Assembly (NCBI GenBank): GCA_040400875.1 | Contig: JBBAPK010000007.1 | Coordinates: forward strand, 1-64,000 | From: PBB1 sp040400875 | GTDB taxonomy: Bacteria; Pseudomonadota; Gammaproteobacteria; Burkholderiales; Burkholderiaceae_C | Direction: 5' to 3' | Length of the DNA stretch: 64,000 bases | Part shown: positions 33,057-41,464 of the stretch, one piece after another | Numbering within the stretch: the first letter of the stretch is position 1 | Layout: every line of letters starts with the position of its first letter | Translations under genes and position numbers: made by a program | The notes under the pieces: generated by a model | The model's input: the letters and a program-made list of their open reading frames with translations, nothing else | Told to the model about the DNA's origin: nothing | Database searches by the model: none

Positions 33057-33875
33057 TCATCGGGGGCCATTCACCTGGCGCAAGATGGCTTCGGCGCGCA
33101 GGACCACAGGCTTGTCGACCATCTTCCCGTCCACGGCAAATGCCGAGCCGCTTGCGGATGTGGCGGCCGCCAGCACGCGTTGCGCCCAGTCGATTTCTGC
33201 TGCGCTGGGGCTGAAGCTTCGGTTGACGGCATCGACTTGCGCCGGGTGAATGCAAAGCTTTGCGCCAAAACCCAGACGCCGGGCGCGTTGCGCCTCGTCC
33301 ACAACCGCCTGCGCATCCGAGATGGAGGTGCTCACCCCGTCGATCGGCGGGGCGAGCCCGGCAACGCGTGACATCAGCACCATCTGCGAGCGGAACAGCA
33401 GCAGCTCATCACCATCGCCCGAGATCCCGGTGTCCAACTGGAAGTCGATGGACCCGAACGCCAGCCGCAAAACGCCAGCCGCACACGCCACCGAGCGCAG
33501 GTTGTCAAAGCCAGCGGCCGTTTCCACCAGCGCGATCAGCGGTTTGCCGTGCGACGCAGCGATGCGGCCGAGGTCGTCGGCGCGCTCGGCCTTGGGCACC
33601 ATGATGGCGGTGACTGCGGGCGCAGCACAGGCGCGCAGGTCTTCTTCAAACCACGCGGTGTCAGAGGCGTTGACGCGCACGACCACCGGCTTGGTCGGGG
33701 TGTCGGGGCCCAGACGGGCGAGCCACTCTTGCAAGCTGCTGCGCGCAGCGTCCTTTGCTGCGGGGGAGACGGCGTCTTCCAGATCGATCACGACCGCGTC
33801 GGCACCCGAGGCCAAGGCCTTGGCAAACCGCTCGGGCCGGTCGCCCGGCACGAAGAGGTACGAACGCGGGACCAT
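33057..33875 (-). CDS. HpcH/HpaI-type CoA-ester lyase (CitE-like)
   Basis: A 272-residue TIM-barrel lyase or CoA-thioesterase of the CitE/malyl-CoA-lyase group. PRSYLFVPGDRPERFAKAL, the Mg-binding region VIDLEDAVSPAAKDAAR, VRVNASDT and the second acidic site LAFGSIDFQLDTG are visible, with FGAKLCIHPAQV at the C-terminus. The GTG one codon upstream (33878) is also possible. It converges on the CoA-transferase gene, with 60 bases between the stops, suggesting activation of a dicarboxylic acid by CoA transfer followed by lyase cleavage (as for citramalyl- or malyl-CoA). The direction of flow cannot be inferred. Confidence 0.85.
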   Translation of the reverse strand: MVPRSYLFVPGDRPERFAKALASGADAVVIDLEDAVSPAAKDAARSSLQEWLARLGPDTPTKPVVVRVNASDTAWFEEDLRACAAPAVTAIMVPKAERADDLGRIAASHGKPLIALVETAAGFDNLRSVACAAGVLRLAFGSIDFQLDTGISGDGDELLLFRSQMVLMSRVAGLAPPIDGVSTSISDAQAVVDEAQRARRLGFGAKLCIHPAQVDAVNRSFSPSAAEIDWAQRVLAAATSASGSAFAVDGKMVDKPVVLRAEAILRQVNGPR

Positions 33876-34182
33876 CACACCGCCCGAGCCGCGAGTTGCC
33901 GTGGCTGCGGTTCGCGGTGCTTCTTGGGTTTGTTTGGCATTGGTTCCCCTCCCCCATGAAAAGTCATCGCCACCGCGTTGGACGCGTGCAGTGCGCCGCG
34001 AGTGAATCCAGCAAGATCATTGGGGAACTGTATTCAGCCGGACCCCGCTGCCGCAAGCGTCCATTGATCAAGGTCGCCTTGCCGGAAGGTCAACGCTGAC
34101 CGGGCGCCACAGCCGCGACGCCCACAGACGACGAGGACTTGAGTGGCGCCCAATGGGGGCATCCGCCACCCCCTTGGCCCAC
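33876..34182. other. 307-base spacer without a recognisable gene
   Basis: Open frames here are short and have no family features. It separates the CitE-like gene from the terminator of tRNA-Val. I see no repeat, operator or RNA gene in it. Confidence 0.5.
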
Positions 34183-34217
34183 AAAAAAGCCCCGGCTCTC
34201 ACATGAGAGACGGGGCT
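34183..34217 (-). terminator. Strong terminator of tRNA-Val
   Basis: On the minus strand AGCCCCG-T-CTCTC / GAGAG-C-CGGGGCT closes on an ATGT loop and is followed by TTTTTT. It begins about 7 bases after the tRNA CCA end. Confidence 0.9.
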
Positions 34218-34223
34218 GATACC

Positions 34224-34300
34224 TGGTAGGCGCGATTGGACTCGAACCAACGACCCCCACCATGTCAAGGTGGTGCTCTAACCAGCTGAGCTACGCGCCT
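34224..34300 (-). tRNA. tRNA-Val (GAC)
   Basis: A 77-base cloverleaf including an encoded CCA. The acceptor stem is AGGCGCG/CGCGCCT, the D-arm GCTC...GAGC, and the anticodon stem CCACC-TTGACAT-GGTGG with anticodon GAC, reading GUC and GUU valine codons. The T-loop is GTTCGAGTC. It stands alone with its own -10-like element and terminator. No integrase or attachment-like duplication of its 3' end was seen. Confidence 0.97.
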
Positions 34301-34312
34301 GGAAAGCCGCAG

Positions 34313-34318
34313 ATTCTA
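34313..34318 (-). promoter_or_regulatory. Putative -10 element of tRNA-Val
   Basis: TAGAAT on the minus strand, 12 bases before the mature tRNA 5' end. No good -35 was found at the usual spacing. Confidence 0.45.
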
Positions 34319-34387
34319 ACCACCTCGCTCGGGGTCAGGGCACATCTTGCTGGGGCGAATCAGCTTGCTGCACGGCAGGCGAACACC

Positions 34388-35617
34388 TCAGAAGGCAAGC
34401 ACCTCGGTGTAGACGCCACGATCGGCCAGCATGTCGCGTGCGGCCTCGGCTTCTTTGCGTGAGGTGAACGGCCACAGCGTGGCGCGCCAACCCTTGTCGA
34501 CCTTCATGATTTCGCTGCGCAGGTCACCCGACATCTTGCCGCCTGCAAAGCTCAGACCCATCATGCGCAGACGTCGCTCAGAGGCCGCCCGCGTGCCGGT
34601 GAGCGACGTCACCAGGGCGTAGACCTTGGTCGGTTTGACAACAGGCGCAGGTGTCTGGGATCGCAAAAGCTTGGCCTGACGCACGGCCTCGGCGCGCTCC
34701 TCGGAACTCAGCCCGGGGCGCAAGGCCTGCTTGGCGCTGAGTTCGATCGCCTCTGTGTCCTGTGCTGTGTCCACCTCGGTGGGCGCATCGGATTTCGCCG
34801 AACGGTCAGCCGCCGCCGAGGCAAGAACGGCTGCGGAATCGGCTTGTTCTGCGGATGCGGCTGGCGCTGAGGCCTGGGCCTCGCCCGTCGCGTCGGAGGG
34901 TGCTGATGCGTTTGCGGCCGGCAGCTCTGGTGATTCGGGCTTCGCGGGTTCGGATGCTGCGGGCACAGCGGCTGTGGCTTGTGCCGCACTGGCCGCCAAG
35001 ACCACGCCGGCAGCCTTGTCGCCATCGGCGTCTGTGCCACCGCCCCACATCATCCCGATGGCCACCGCCGCGGCCACAAGCAGCACGGCCACGGCCGCTG
35101 CGGCAGCACGTTTTGGCTTGTCCCACAGCCGAGCGCCAAGAAACTTGGCCTTCGCGGCACTGCCCAGCAGCACACGCACACGACCTTTTCCCTTTTCGAC
35201 GCACGCGGTGGTCAGGTACAGACGCACCACAGACCCCGAGGCCAGTTTTTCATCGACCGCCACTTCGCGTTGAGGCAGATCGGCCGCGCCCGGCCGCTCG
35301 GGGCTGCCATGACGCAAGGCAAACGCAGCAACGCGCTTCGCGCTGATGGGTGCGATCAAGTCCTCGCTGAACGCGGGCTTGAGCGATGTTCCCGAGGCTG
35401 GTTTTTCGGGGCGCTTGGCCAGCCGCAGCACCTTTCGCCACAGCATCTTCGGCAAGCGCTGCCATGGCTTGGCAGGTGGCTCATCTGCAGCCACAAACGG
35501 CAGCGACACCACGCCCACCCCGCTCACATGCTCGGGCTGGATGCGCTGCGCCAGCGGGTGGCGGTTGTGCCACGCCACCACTTGGGCAACGGGGTCGTGG
35601 ATGGGCGGATCGTCCAT
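34388..35617 (-). CDS. Membrane protein with C-terminal SPOR-like domain
   Basis: A 409-residue protein of unknown function. Residues 1-175 are cytoplasmic and carry no family I recognise. One transmembrane helix lies at about 172-192 (AAAAAVAVLLVAAAVAIGMM). A long Ala/Pro/Glu/Ser-rich linker (about 195-300) crosses the periplasm. The last ~75 residues look like a SPOR domain (VYALVTSLTG..., GWRATLWPFTSRKEAEAAR, LADRGVYTEVLAF). SPOR domains bind denuded glycan strands at the division site, so a septal location is likely. It follows relA after 108 bases in the same direction. Confidence 0.65.
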   Translation of the reverse strand: MDDPPIHDPVAQVVAWHNRHPLAQRIQPEHVSGVGVVSLPFVAADEPPAKPWQRLPKMLWRKVLRLAKRPEKPASGTSLKPAFSEDLIAPISAKRVAAFALRHGSPERPGAADLPQREVAVDEKLASGSVVRLYLTTACVEKGKGRVRVLLGSAAKAKFLGARLWDKPKRAAAAAVAVLLVAAAVAIGMMWGGGTDADGDKAAGVVLAASAAQATAAVPAASEPAKPESPELPAANASAPSDATGEAQASAPAASAEQADSAAVLASAAADRSAKSDAPTEVDTAQDTEAIELSAKQALRPGLSSEERAEAVRQAKLLRSQTPAPVVKPTKVYALVTSLTGTRAASERRLRMMGLSFAGGKMSGDLRSEIMKVDKGWRATLWPFTSRKEAEAARDMLADRGVYTEVLAF

Positions 35618-35725
35618 AGATGGCGCCGATTTTCCGATCGCCCCGCCAGGGGAGATAGCCCGAACAGAGCCCGTCTAGGCCCCCAATCCCGCGCCAGACA
35701 CGCCCATAGCGCTTGCGCTCGGCTT

Positions 35726-37999
35726 TTATTTGCGTCGAACCACCCTCACCCCGGCGATTCGTGCCACCGAATTCAGCACCTTGGTCAGCCGAGCCGCATC
35801 GCTCACCTCCAGCGTGAAGGTCATCCAGGCCGTGCCGCCCGAGCTTTCCTTGATGGACTGGGTTTTCACGCCGATCACGTTCACCCGTTCTTTCGAGAAG
35901 ACGTCAGAGACGTCTCTGAGCAGCCCCTGTCGATCCGAGGCCTCAAGCACCACATCCACCGGGTACAGCGCACCCTTGTCGCCGCTGGGCTCGCCCCAGG
36001 CCACTGCGATCACCCGCTCGGGCGATCGCTGCGACATCTGCACGAAGTTGGAACAACCCCGGCGATGAATCGCCACGCCGCGGCCCCGGGTGACGTATCC
36101 ACCGATCGTGTCGGGCGGTGCCGGACGGCAGCAACGCGACAAGGTCGTGAGCAGCGATTCCACCCCGACCACCAGCACCCCACCCTTGGGCGCATCGCTT
36201 TCGGGCCGGGACAGACGCTGCGCGATGCTGTCGTCGATCGACGGTGCGGGCTCGGTGGGCCGCAGCAGTGTTTCGATGGTGCGCAGCGAAAACTCGTCCT
36301 TGCCGACCACCTCGAACAAGGCGTCGGCCTGCTTGAAGCCAAGCCGGCTGGCCAGATCGTCGAGCTTGACGGCGGTCTTGCCCAGACGATGCAGGAGTTT
36401 TTCCACCGCCTCGCGACCGCGCGCCACCGTCTGGGCCAATGCGCGCGCATTGAACCAGGCGCGCACCTTGGTCTTGGCGCGCGAGCTTTGCAGGTAGCCC
36501 AGATCGGCGTTCAACCAATCCATGGACGGGCCGCCTTCTTTGGCAACGGTCAACTCCACCGTCTGCCCGTTGGCCAGCACCGACTGCAGCGGAACCATGC
36601 TGCCGTCGACTTTCGCACCACGGCAGCGGTGACCCAACTCGGTGTGCACCGCGTAAGCAAAGTCGAGCGGAGTGGCCGGCGAGCTCAGCTCGACCACGGC
36701 ACCTTGCGGCGTGAAGACATAAATGCGATCGGCCGAATCGCCCTGCGCATCGCCTGCAGCCGCATCGCTGCCTTGAACTGAAAGATCGCGTTCCCAGGCC
36801 AGCAACTGCCGCAAAACGCCCTTGCGCGCTTCGGCCAGCCGCTCGTCCACGGTGGCGGCATCGGCCACCGCGCCGCTGTATCCCTTGACGCCAGACTCCT
36901 TGTAGACCCAATGTGCGGCAGCGCCGTGCTCGGCGTGTTCGTGCATGGTGTGCGTGCGGATCTGGATCTCGACCGGCCGGCGCGACTCGTCGAGCACCAC
37001 GGTGTGCAGCGACTGGTATCCGTTGGGCTTGGGTCGGCCGATGTAATCGGAAAACTCGTCGACCACCGGCTGCAGCATCGAGTGCACCTGGCTCAGTGCG
37101 GCATAGCAATCGGACACATCGGCGACGATCACCCGCAGCGCCCGCACGTCGAGCACGCTGGCGAAATCCAGCCCCTTGCCATTCATCTTTTTCCAGATGC
37201 TGTAGATGTGCTTGGGGCGGCCGTGGACCTCGGCTTCGATACCGTGCAATTGAAGATGGGACGCCAGCCGCAGCCTGAAGGCCTCGACGCCTTGCTCGCG
37301 CTCGGCGCGCTTTTCGTCGAGCAGCTTGGCCACCGATTTGTACTGCTGCGGCTGCAAGAAGCGAAACGCGAGGTCTTCGAGCTCCCACTTGATCTGACCG
37401 ATGCCCAAGCGATGGGCCAGCGGCGCAAACACCTGCATCGATTCCAGCGCCAGCGGCTTGGGGCATGCGTTCTTGCTCGCCGCGTAGTAGCGCAAGGTCT
37501 GCAGCCGCGAGGCCAGACGCAGCAGCACCACCCGCAGATCGCGCGAGAACGTCAGCAGCATCTTGCGAACCAGTTCGGTCTGCTGCTTGCGCTGCTCGCC
37601 TTCGAAGCTGGCTTCACGCGCCGCGCGCTGGATCTGCACGAGCTTGCGGGTGCTGCTGACCAGGCTGGCATGCGAAGCCCCGAAGGCCTTGGCCACCATC
37701 TCCTCGGGTTTTTGCAGGTAATCGCCGGCGTAGACCAGGTAGGCGGCCGCGCGCAACGACGGCGCCGAGCCCATCTGATCGAGGATCTCGCTCACGCCGT
37801 CGGCGTGCTCCAGGGCATCTTCGCCAGTGTCCAGCGCTTGTCCGGCCAGCAAAGGCTCGGCGAACGCGCGTGCACGCTGGCGCTGCAACTCACCTTCGTG
37901 GTCGGCCAGCACATCGCGCTGCGGTGAATCGGGCGGCTCATCGCCAGGCGGCGCCAAGCGCAACGCGCTGGCCTTGGTCGCCTGGGTGCCTGTCTTCAT
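35726..37999 (-). CDS. relA: RelA-type (p)ppGpp synthetase
   Basis: A 757-residue RelA/SpoT homologue. The N-terminal hydrolase region is degenerate: where bifunctional enzymes have an HD dyad this one reads AAYLVYAGDYL, so it should be synthetase-only. The synthetase domain has EVHGRPKHIYSIWKKM, DVRALRVIV and RPKPNGYQSLHT. A TGS domain (RIYVFTPQGAVVELSSPATPLDFAY), a zinc-finger/helical region with RCCRPAPPD and HRRGC, and a C-terminal ACT domain (VDVVLEASDRQGLLRDVSDVF) follow. It makes the stringent-response alarmone on stalled ribosomes. Its ATG overlaps the stop of the upstream hydrolase gene. Confidence 0.95.
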   Translation of the reverse strand: MKTGTQATKASALRLAPPGDEPPDSPQRDVLADHEGELQRQRARAFAEPLLAGQALDTGEDALEHADGVSEILDQMGSAPSLRAAAYLVYAGDYLQKPEEMVAKAFGASHASLVSSTRKLVQIQRAAREASFEGEQRKQQTELVRKMLLTFSRDLRVVLLRLASRLQTLRYYAASKNACPKPLALESMQVFAPLAHRLGIGQIKWELEDLAFRFLQPQQYKSVAKLLDEKRAEREQGVEAFRLRLASHLQLHGIEAEVHGRPKHIYSIWKKMNGKGLDFASVLDVRALRVIVADVSDCYAALSQVHSMLQPVVDEFSDYIGRPKPNGYQSLHTVVLDESRRPVEIQIRTHTMHEHAEHGAAAHWVYKESGVKGYSGAVADAATVDERLAEARKGVLRQLLAWERDLSVQGSDAAAGDAQGDSADRIYVFTPQGAVVELSSPATPLDFAYAVHTELGHRCRGAKVDGSMVPLQSVLANGQTVELTVAKEGGPSMDWLNADLGYLQSSRAKTKVRAWFNARALAQTVARGREAVEKLLHRLGKTAVKLDDLASRLGFKQADALFEVVGKDEFSLRTIETLLRPTEPAPSIDDSIAQRLSRPESDAPKGGVLVVGVESLLTTLSRCCRPAPPDTIGGYVTRGRGVAIHRRGCSNFVQMSQRSPERVIAVAWGEPSGDKGALYPVDVVLEASDRQGLLRDVSDVFSKERVNVIGVKTQSIKESSGGTAWMTFTLEVSDAARLTKVLNSVARIAGVRVVRRK

Positions 38000-38880
38000 G
38001 AAGCCAGCAAGAACTCGCGCACCGCTTGCACCTGATCGTGCGCCACCAGCGTGGGCGCATGGCCCACACCGCTGAATTGCCGCAAGGCGGCACGCGGCCC
38101 GCGCTGCGTCATGGCCTGCGCCGTGGCTTCGCTGAGCAAATCCGATTCGGCGCCGCGCAGCAAAAGCGTCGGGCAGGCGATGGCGTCATAGGCGTGCCAC
38201 AGCACCGCTTCGCTCAGTGCAGCCGCTTCGGGCGTGGCAGCGCGAAATGGCACGGCGATCGACGGGTCGTAGTGCGAGCGGAATCCACCGCCATCGGCCG
38301 CGGCTATGGGCCTGAGCATGGGCCGCGTGAGCGCGAGCCATTGTTCTTTTGTGTGGGGGCCGAAGCCGCGCGAGTTCGACCCCATGTACTCGGCGGCATC
38401 TTCTGGCGTCGCCCAAGTCTGGGCTGTACCCACATAGTTGCCGATGCGTGTGAGCGCGGCGGCCTCGAGCGCCGGGCCGATGTCGTTGATGACCAGCCTG
38501 TGGATTGGGCCAGATGCCAGGCTGGCCAGCACCATGCCGATCAGCCCGCCCATCGAGGTGCCCACCCAATGCACCGTCTCGGCGTTGACGCGGGCCAGCA
38601 CGGTGACCATGTCGGCCACGTAACGCGGGATGGCGTAATCCATCGGCTGCGGCAGCCAGTCGGATTCACCGCGACCGGCCACGTCCACACAGACCACGCG
38701 GTAGTCGCTGCACATGGCGCGGGCCAGCACATCAAAGTCGCGCCCCTGACGCGTCAGACCGTGCACGCACACCAAAACGCGGGGATTGGCCGGATCACCC
38801 CACTCCCAATAAGCCACGCGGTGCAGGCCGCCGGCATCAAGACAGCTCACGCGGTGAAGTCGGGGTTCGCGTTCAGACAT
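37996..38880 (-). CDS. Alpha/beta-hydrolase
   Basis: A 294-residue alpha/beta-hydrolase. The oxyanion motif VCVHGLTRQGRDFD, the nucleophile elbow GTSMGG and a C-terminal GVGHAPTL histidine are present. Homologues sit beside relA in many Burkholderiales, but no substrate is known. It overlaps relA by four bases (ATGA), so the two are translated together. Esterase, thioesterase or haloperoxidase-type chemistry are all possible. Confidence 0.85.
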   Translation of the reverse strand: MSEREPRLHRVSCLDAGGLHRVAYWEWGDPANPRVLVCVHGLTRQGRDFDVLARAMCSDYRVVCVDVAGRGESDWLPQPMDYAIPRYVADMVTVLARVNAETVHWVGTSMGGLIGMVLASLASGPIHRLVINDIGPALEAAALTRIGNYVGTAQTWATPEDAAEYMGSNSRGFGPHTKEQWLALTRPMLRPIAAADGGGFRSHYDPSIAVPFRAATPEAAALSEAVLWHAYDAIACPTLLLRGAESDLLSEATAQAMTQRGPRAALRQFSGVGHAPTLVAHDQVQAVREFLLAS

Positions 38881-38930
38881 GGGCGGATCCAGTGTTGGCT
38901 CAAGTTGAGATAGATGCCCATCACGGCTCT

Positions 38931-38950
38931 TTGATAATGCATCGTATCAA
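38931..38950. promoter_or_regulatory. Inverted repeat TTGATA-N8-TATCAA upstream of bdhA
   Basis: A 20-base dyad ending 24 bases before the bdhA start. The left arm could also serve as a -35-like element. A repressor operator is likely; the protein is unknown. Confidence 0.45.
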
Positions 38951-38974
38951 TCCAACCAGCCTGAAGGAATCGAC

Positions 38975-39745
38975 ATGTTCAAAGGAAAAACAGCGCTCAT
39001 CACCGGATCAACCAGCGGCATCGGTCTGGGCATCGCGCTGAGTCTGGCGCGTCAGGGCGCCAACATCGTGCTCAACGGTTTCGGCGACGTCGAAGCGCCC
39101 AAGGCCCAGGTGGCAGCGCACGGGGTGCAGGTGATTCACCACGGCGCCGACATGACCAAGCCGGCCGAGATCGCCGACATGTTCGCGGTGGCCACGGCGA
39201 CCTTGGGTGGCGTCGACATCCTCGTCAACAACGCCGGCATCCAGCACGTGGCCAACGTCGAGGACTTTCCGGTGGAAAAGTGGGACGCGATCATCGCGAT
39301 CAACCTGAGCTCGGCGTTCCACACCACCCGGCTGGCCATCCCCGGCATGCGCGCGAAAAACTGGGGCCGCGTGATCAACCTGGCGTCAGTGCACGGCCTG
39401 GTGGGCTCGGCGCAAAAGGCGGCCTATGTGGCCGCCAAGCACGGCATCGTGGGGTTCTCGAAGGTAGTGGCACTCGAGACCGTCGCCACCGGCATCACGG
39501 TCAACACCATCTGCCCGGGCTGGGTGCTCACACCGCTGGTTCAAAAGCAGATCGATGACCGTGCTGTGCGCGAAGGCATCAGCGTCGAGGAAGCTGGCCG
39601 CCGTCTGCTTGGCGACAAGCAACCTTCGCAACAGTTCGTCACGCCCGAGCAACTGGGTGAACTGGCGGTGTTCCTGTGCTCGCCGGCCGGTGACCAGGTT
39701 CGCGGCGTCGCCTGGAACATGGACGGCGGCTGGGCAGCGCAGTAA
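38975..39745 (+). CDS. bdhA: 3-hydroxybutyrate dehydrogenase
   Basis: A 256-residue short-chain dehydrogenase that interconverts 3-hydroxybutyrate and acetoacetate with NAD. The cofactor loop is TGSTSGIGLGIA, then NNAGIQHV, a Ser in NLASVHGLVGS and the catalytic YVAAK. ICPGWVLTPLV and the C-terminal WNMDGGWAAQ are diagnostic of BdhA rather than other SDRs. AAGGAA precedes the ATG. It supports polyhydroxybutyrate turnover in this organism. A dyad at 38931-38950 may control it. Confidence 0.93.
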   Translation: MFKGKTALITGSTSGIGLGIALSLARQGANIVLNGFGDVEAPKAQVAAHGVQVIHHGADMTKPAEIADMFAVATATLGGVDILVNNAGIQHVANVEDFPVEKWDAIIAINLSSAFHTTRLAIPGMRAKNWGRVINLASVHGLVGSAQKAAYVAAKHGIVGFSKVVALETVATGITVNTICPGWVLTPLVQKQIDDRAVREGISVEEAGRRLLGDKQPSQQFVTPEQLGELAVFLCSPAGDQVRGVAWNMDGGWAAQ

Positions 39746-39772
39746 GCGCCACAGCCAGCCCCTGGCGTCAGA

Positions 39773-40504
39773 TCACTTGCTCATTTGCACCGTGCCGTTC
39801 ACGGTGACGGTGACGCTGGTCTGACCCGCTTCGATGGGCATCGGTGCGTCGTTTTGCACCGACATCGAACGCGCCATGGCAAACATCGGCACCGGGTTCG
39901 AGCCCGGGTCGTTGGTGCTCACGCTGACCTCGCGAACCACGTAGCTCGAGTAGCCAAACTGCTTGGTCACCTCGGCGGCCTGGGCGCGGTAGCGGCTGAT
40001 GGCCTGAGACAGCGCGCCAGCCTCGGCCTTCTCGCGCTGTTCACGCGACAAGCCTTGGGACACCCGGGCGATGCCCATGCTCTGGATGCGGCCAGCCAGT
40101 TGACTGAGGCCTGGCAAATCGCGGCCCTCGAACACCACCTCGGCGCTGCCTTGCCAGCCGGAAATTGCGTTCTTCGGGCTGTAGCGCGGGCTGAGTGAGA
40201 AGTTGCCGGTGCGCACGTCGATCTGCCCCGGGCGGCTCACGCTGCGTGCTTCGGCCAGTGCCGACTCCACCGCCTGCTTCAGGGACGACTGCACCGCGCT
40301 CGCATCGACGCCGTCGCGGTTGGTCATCAGCGTGATGGTCAGCATGTCGCGGGTGACGTCGGTGCTGGCGGTGGCGGTGAGCGCCACCACGCCGCTGGGC
40401 GCTGCCTGCTCGGCGGCGAATGCGGCACTCGAGATGGACGCTGCCGCGACAACGCAGGCCGTCAGTCGGCCAAACAGCTTGGAATGGGTGGTCATGGGTT
40501 TCAT
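39773..40504 (-). CDS. SIMPL (DUF541) domain periplasmic protein
   Basis: A 243-residue exported protein of the SIMPL family. A signal peptide of about 35 residues ends near AAFAAEQA. The core has GVVALTATASTDVTRDMLTIT, the family's repeated short strands and IDVRTGNFSLSPRY, and the end is SVTVTVNGTVQMSK. Two ATGs (40504, 40495) are close; I use the first. Family members (such as YggE) are linked to oxidative stress, but no biochemical role is firm. It is divergent from the OmpR-like gene and converges on bdhA. Confidence 0.8.
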   Translation of the reverse strand: MKPMTTHSKLFGRLTACVVAAASISSAAFAAEQAAPSGVVALTATASTDVTRDMLTITLMTNRDGVDASAVQSSLKQAVESALAEARSVSRPGQIDVRTGNFSLSPRYSPKNAISGWQGSAEVVFEGRDLPGLSQLAGRIQSMGIARVSQGLSREQREKAEAGALSQAISRYRAQAAEVTKQFGYSSYVVREVSVSTNDPGSNPVPMFAMARSMSVQNDAPMPIEAGQTSVTVTVNGTVQMSK

Positions 40505-40616
40505 GGTTTCATGGGCCGAGGCGTTGGCATCGCAAAGCGCGATCACACAGCGTAACGCCAGGCGTTCGCATGCCGATGACACAGGCCTGCGAATGTCGAG
40601 ACAGCCTCGCCAGATC

Positions 40617-40684
40617 TTTGTAACGAATGGTCAATGCACGCTCCTGCAGCCCGCAAAGCCGCGCAGAATCTGGCTTGTTACAAA
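40617..40684. promoter_or_regulatory. TTTGTAAC ... GTTACAAA inverted repeats between SIMPL and ompR
   Basis: Perfect 8-base inverted arms at 40617-40624 and 40677-40684, the second 13 bases before the ompR start. OmpR-type sites contain GTTACA/TGTAAC cores, so autoregulation, possibly with DNA looping, is plausible. Confidence 0.45.
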
Positions 40685-40696
40685 TAGGAGAGCGTC

Positions 40697-41431
40697 ATGA
40701 ACGCGACCCCTTCTGAACGAGCCGATCGCATCGTGGTGGTGGACGACGATGCCCGCATCCGTGATCTGTTGCGCCGCTACCTGAGCCAGGAAGGCTTCGA
40801 GGTGCTGCTCGCCGAAGACGGCAAGGCGCTCAGCCGCCACCTCAGCCGCGAAAGCGTCGACCTGATCGTGCTCGATCTGATGCTGCCTGGCGAAGACGGT
40901 CTGTCCATCTGCCGTCGGCTGCGCCACAGCAACGACCTCACGCCCATCATCATGCTCACGGCCAAGGTCGAAGACGTCGACCGCATCGTGGGTCTTGAAG
41001 TCGGCGCCGACGACTACCTGCCCAAACCGTTCAACCCGCGCGAGTTGCTGGCGCGCGTGAATGCCGTGCTGCGCCGGCGGCCCTTGCTCGAGGCGCCGGG
41101 CGCGCCGGGCAAGGAAGCGCAGACCATCACCTTTGGTGACTTCGAATTCGATCTTTCGCTGCGCAGGCTGTCCAAATCAGGCGAGCCGGTCGCGCTGACC
41201 ACGGGCGAGTTCTCAATGCTCAAGGCGCTGGTGCGCCACCCGAGGCAACCGCTCACGCGCGACAAATTGGCACAACTGGCGCGAGGCCGCGAGTTCGAGC
41301 CCTTCGACCGCAGCCTCGATGTGCAGGTGTCGCGGCTGCGCAAGATGATCGAGCCCGATCCGGCACAGCCGCGCTACATCCAGACGGTGTGGGGCGTGGG
41401 CTATGTCTTTGTGCCCGACGAGTCGGCCTGA
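40697..41431 (+). CDS. ompR: OmpR-type response regulator
   Basis: A 244-residue response regulator. The receiver domain has the acidic pocket VVVDDDARIRD, phospho-acceptor Asp60 in VLDLMLPGEDG, LTAK and the PKPF lysine. The C-terminal winged helix ends YIQTVWGVGYVF, typical of OmpR. The partner kinase gene follows 33 bases later. AGGAG lies upstream of the ATG. The regulon probably includes porins and envelope genes, by analogy with OmpR; the symbol is assigned by similarity and pairing. Confidence 0.9.
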   Translation: MNATPSERADRIVVVDDDARIRDLLRRYLSQEGFEVLLAEDGKALSRHLSRESVDLIVLDLMLPGEDGLSICRRLRHSNDLTPIIMLTAKVEDVDRIVGLEVGADDYLPKPFNPRELLARVNAVLRRRPLLEAPGAPGKEAQTITFGDFEFDLSLRRLSKSGEPVALTTGEFSMLKALVRHPRQPLTRDKLAQLARGREFEPFDRSLDVQVSRLRKMIEPDPAQPRYIQTVWGVGYVFVPDESA

Positions 41432-41464
41432 CGCGCCAGCGCGCCTGACTGCAGCGCCTGCCCA

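Noticed and set aside
34224..34300. tRNA-Val as an integration site
   Set aside because: No duplicated tRNA 3' end or integrase gene was seen on either side.
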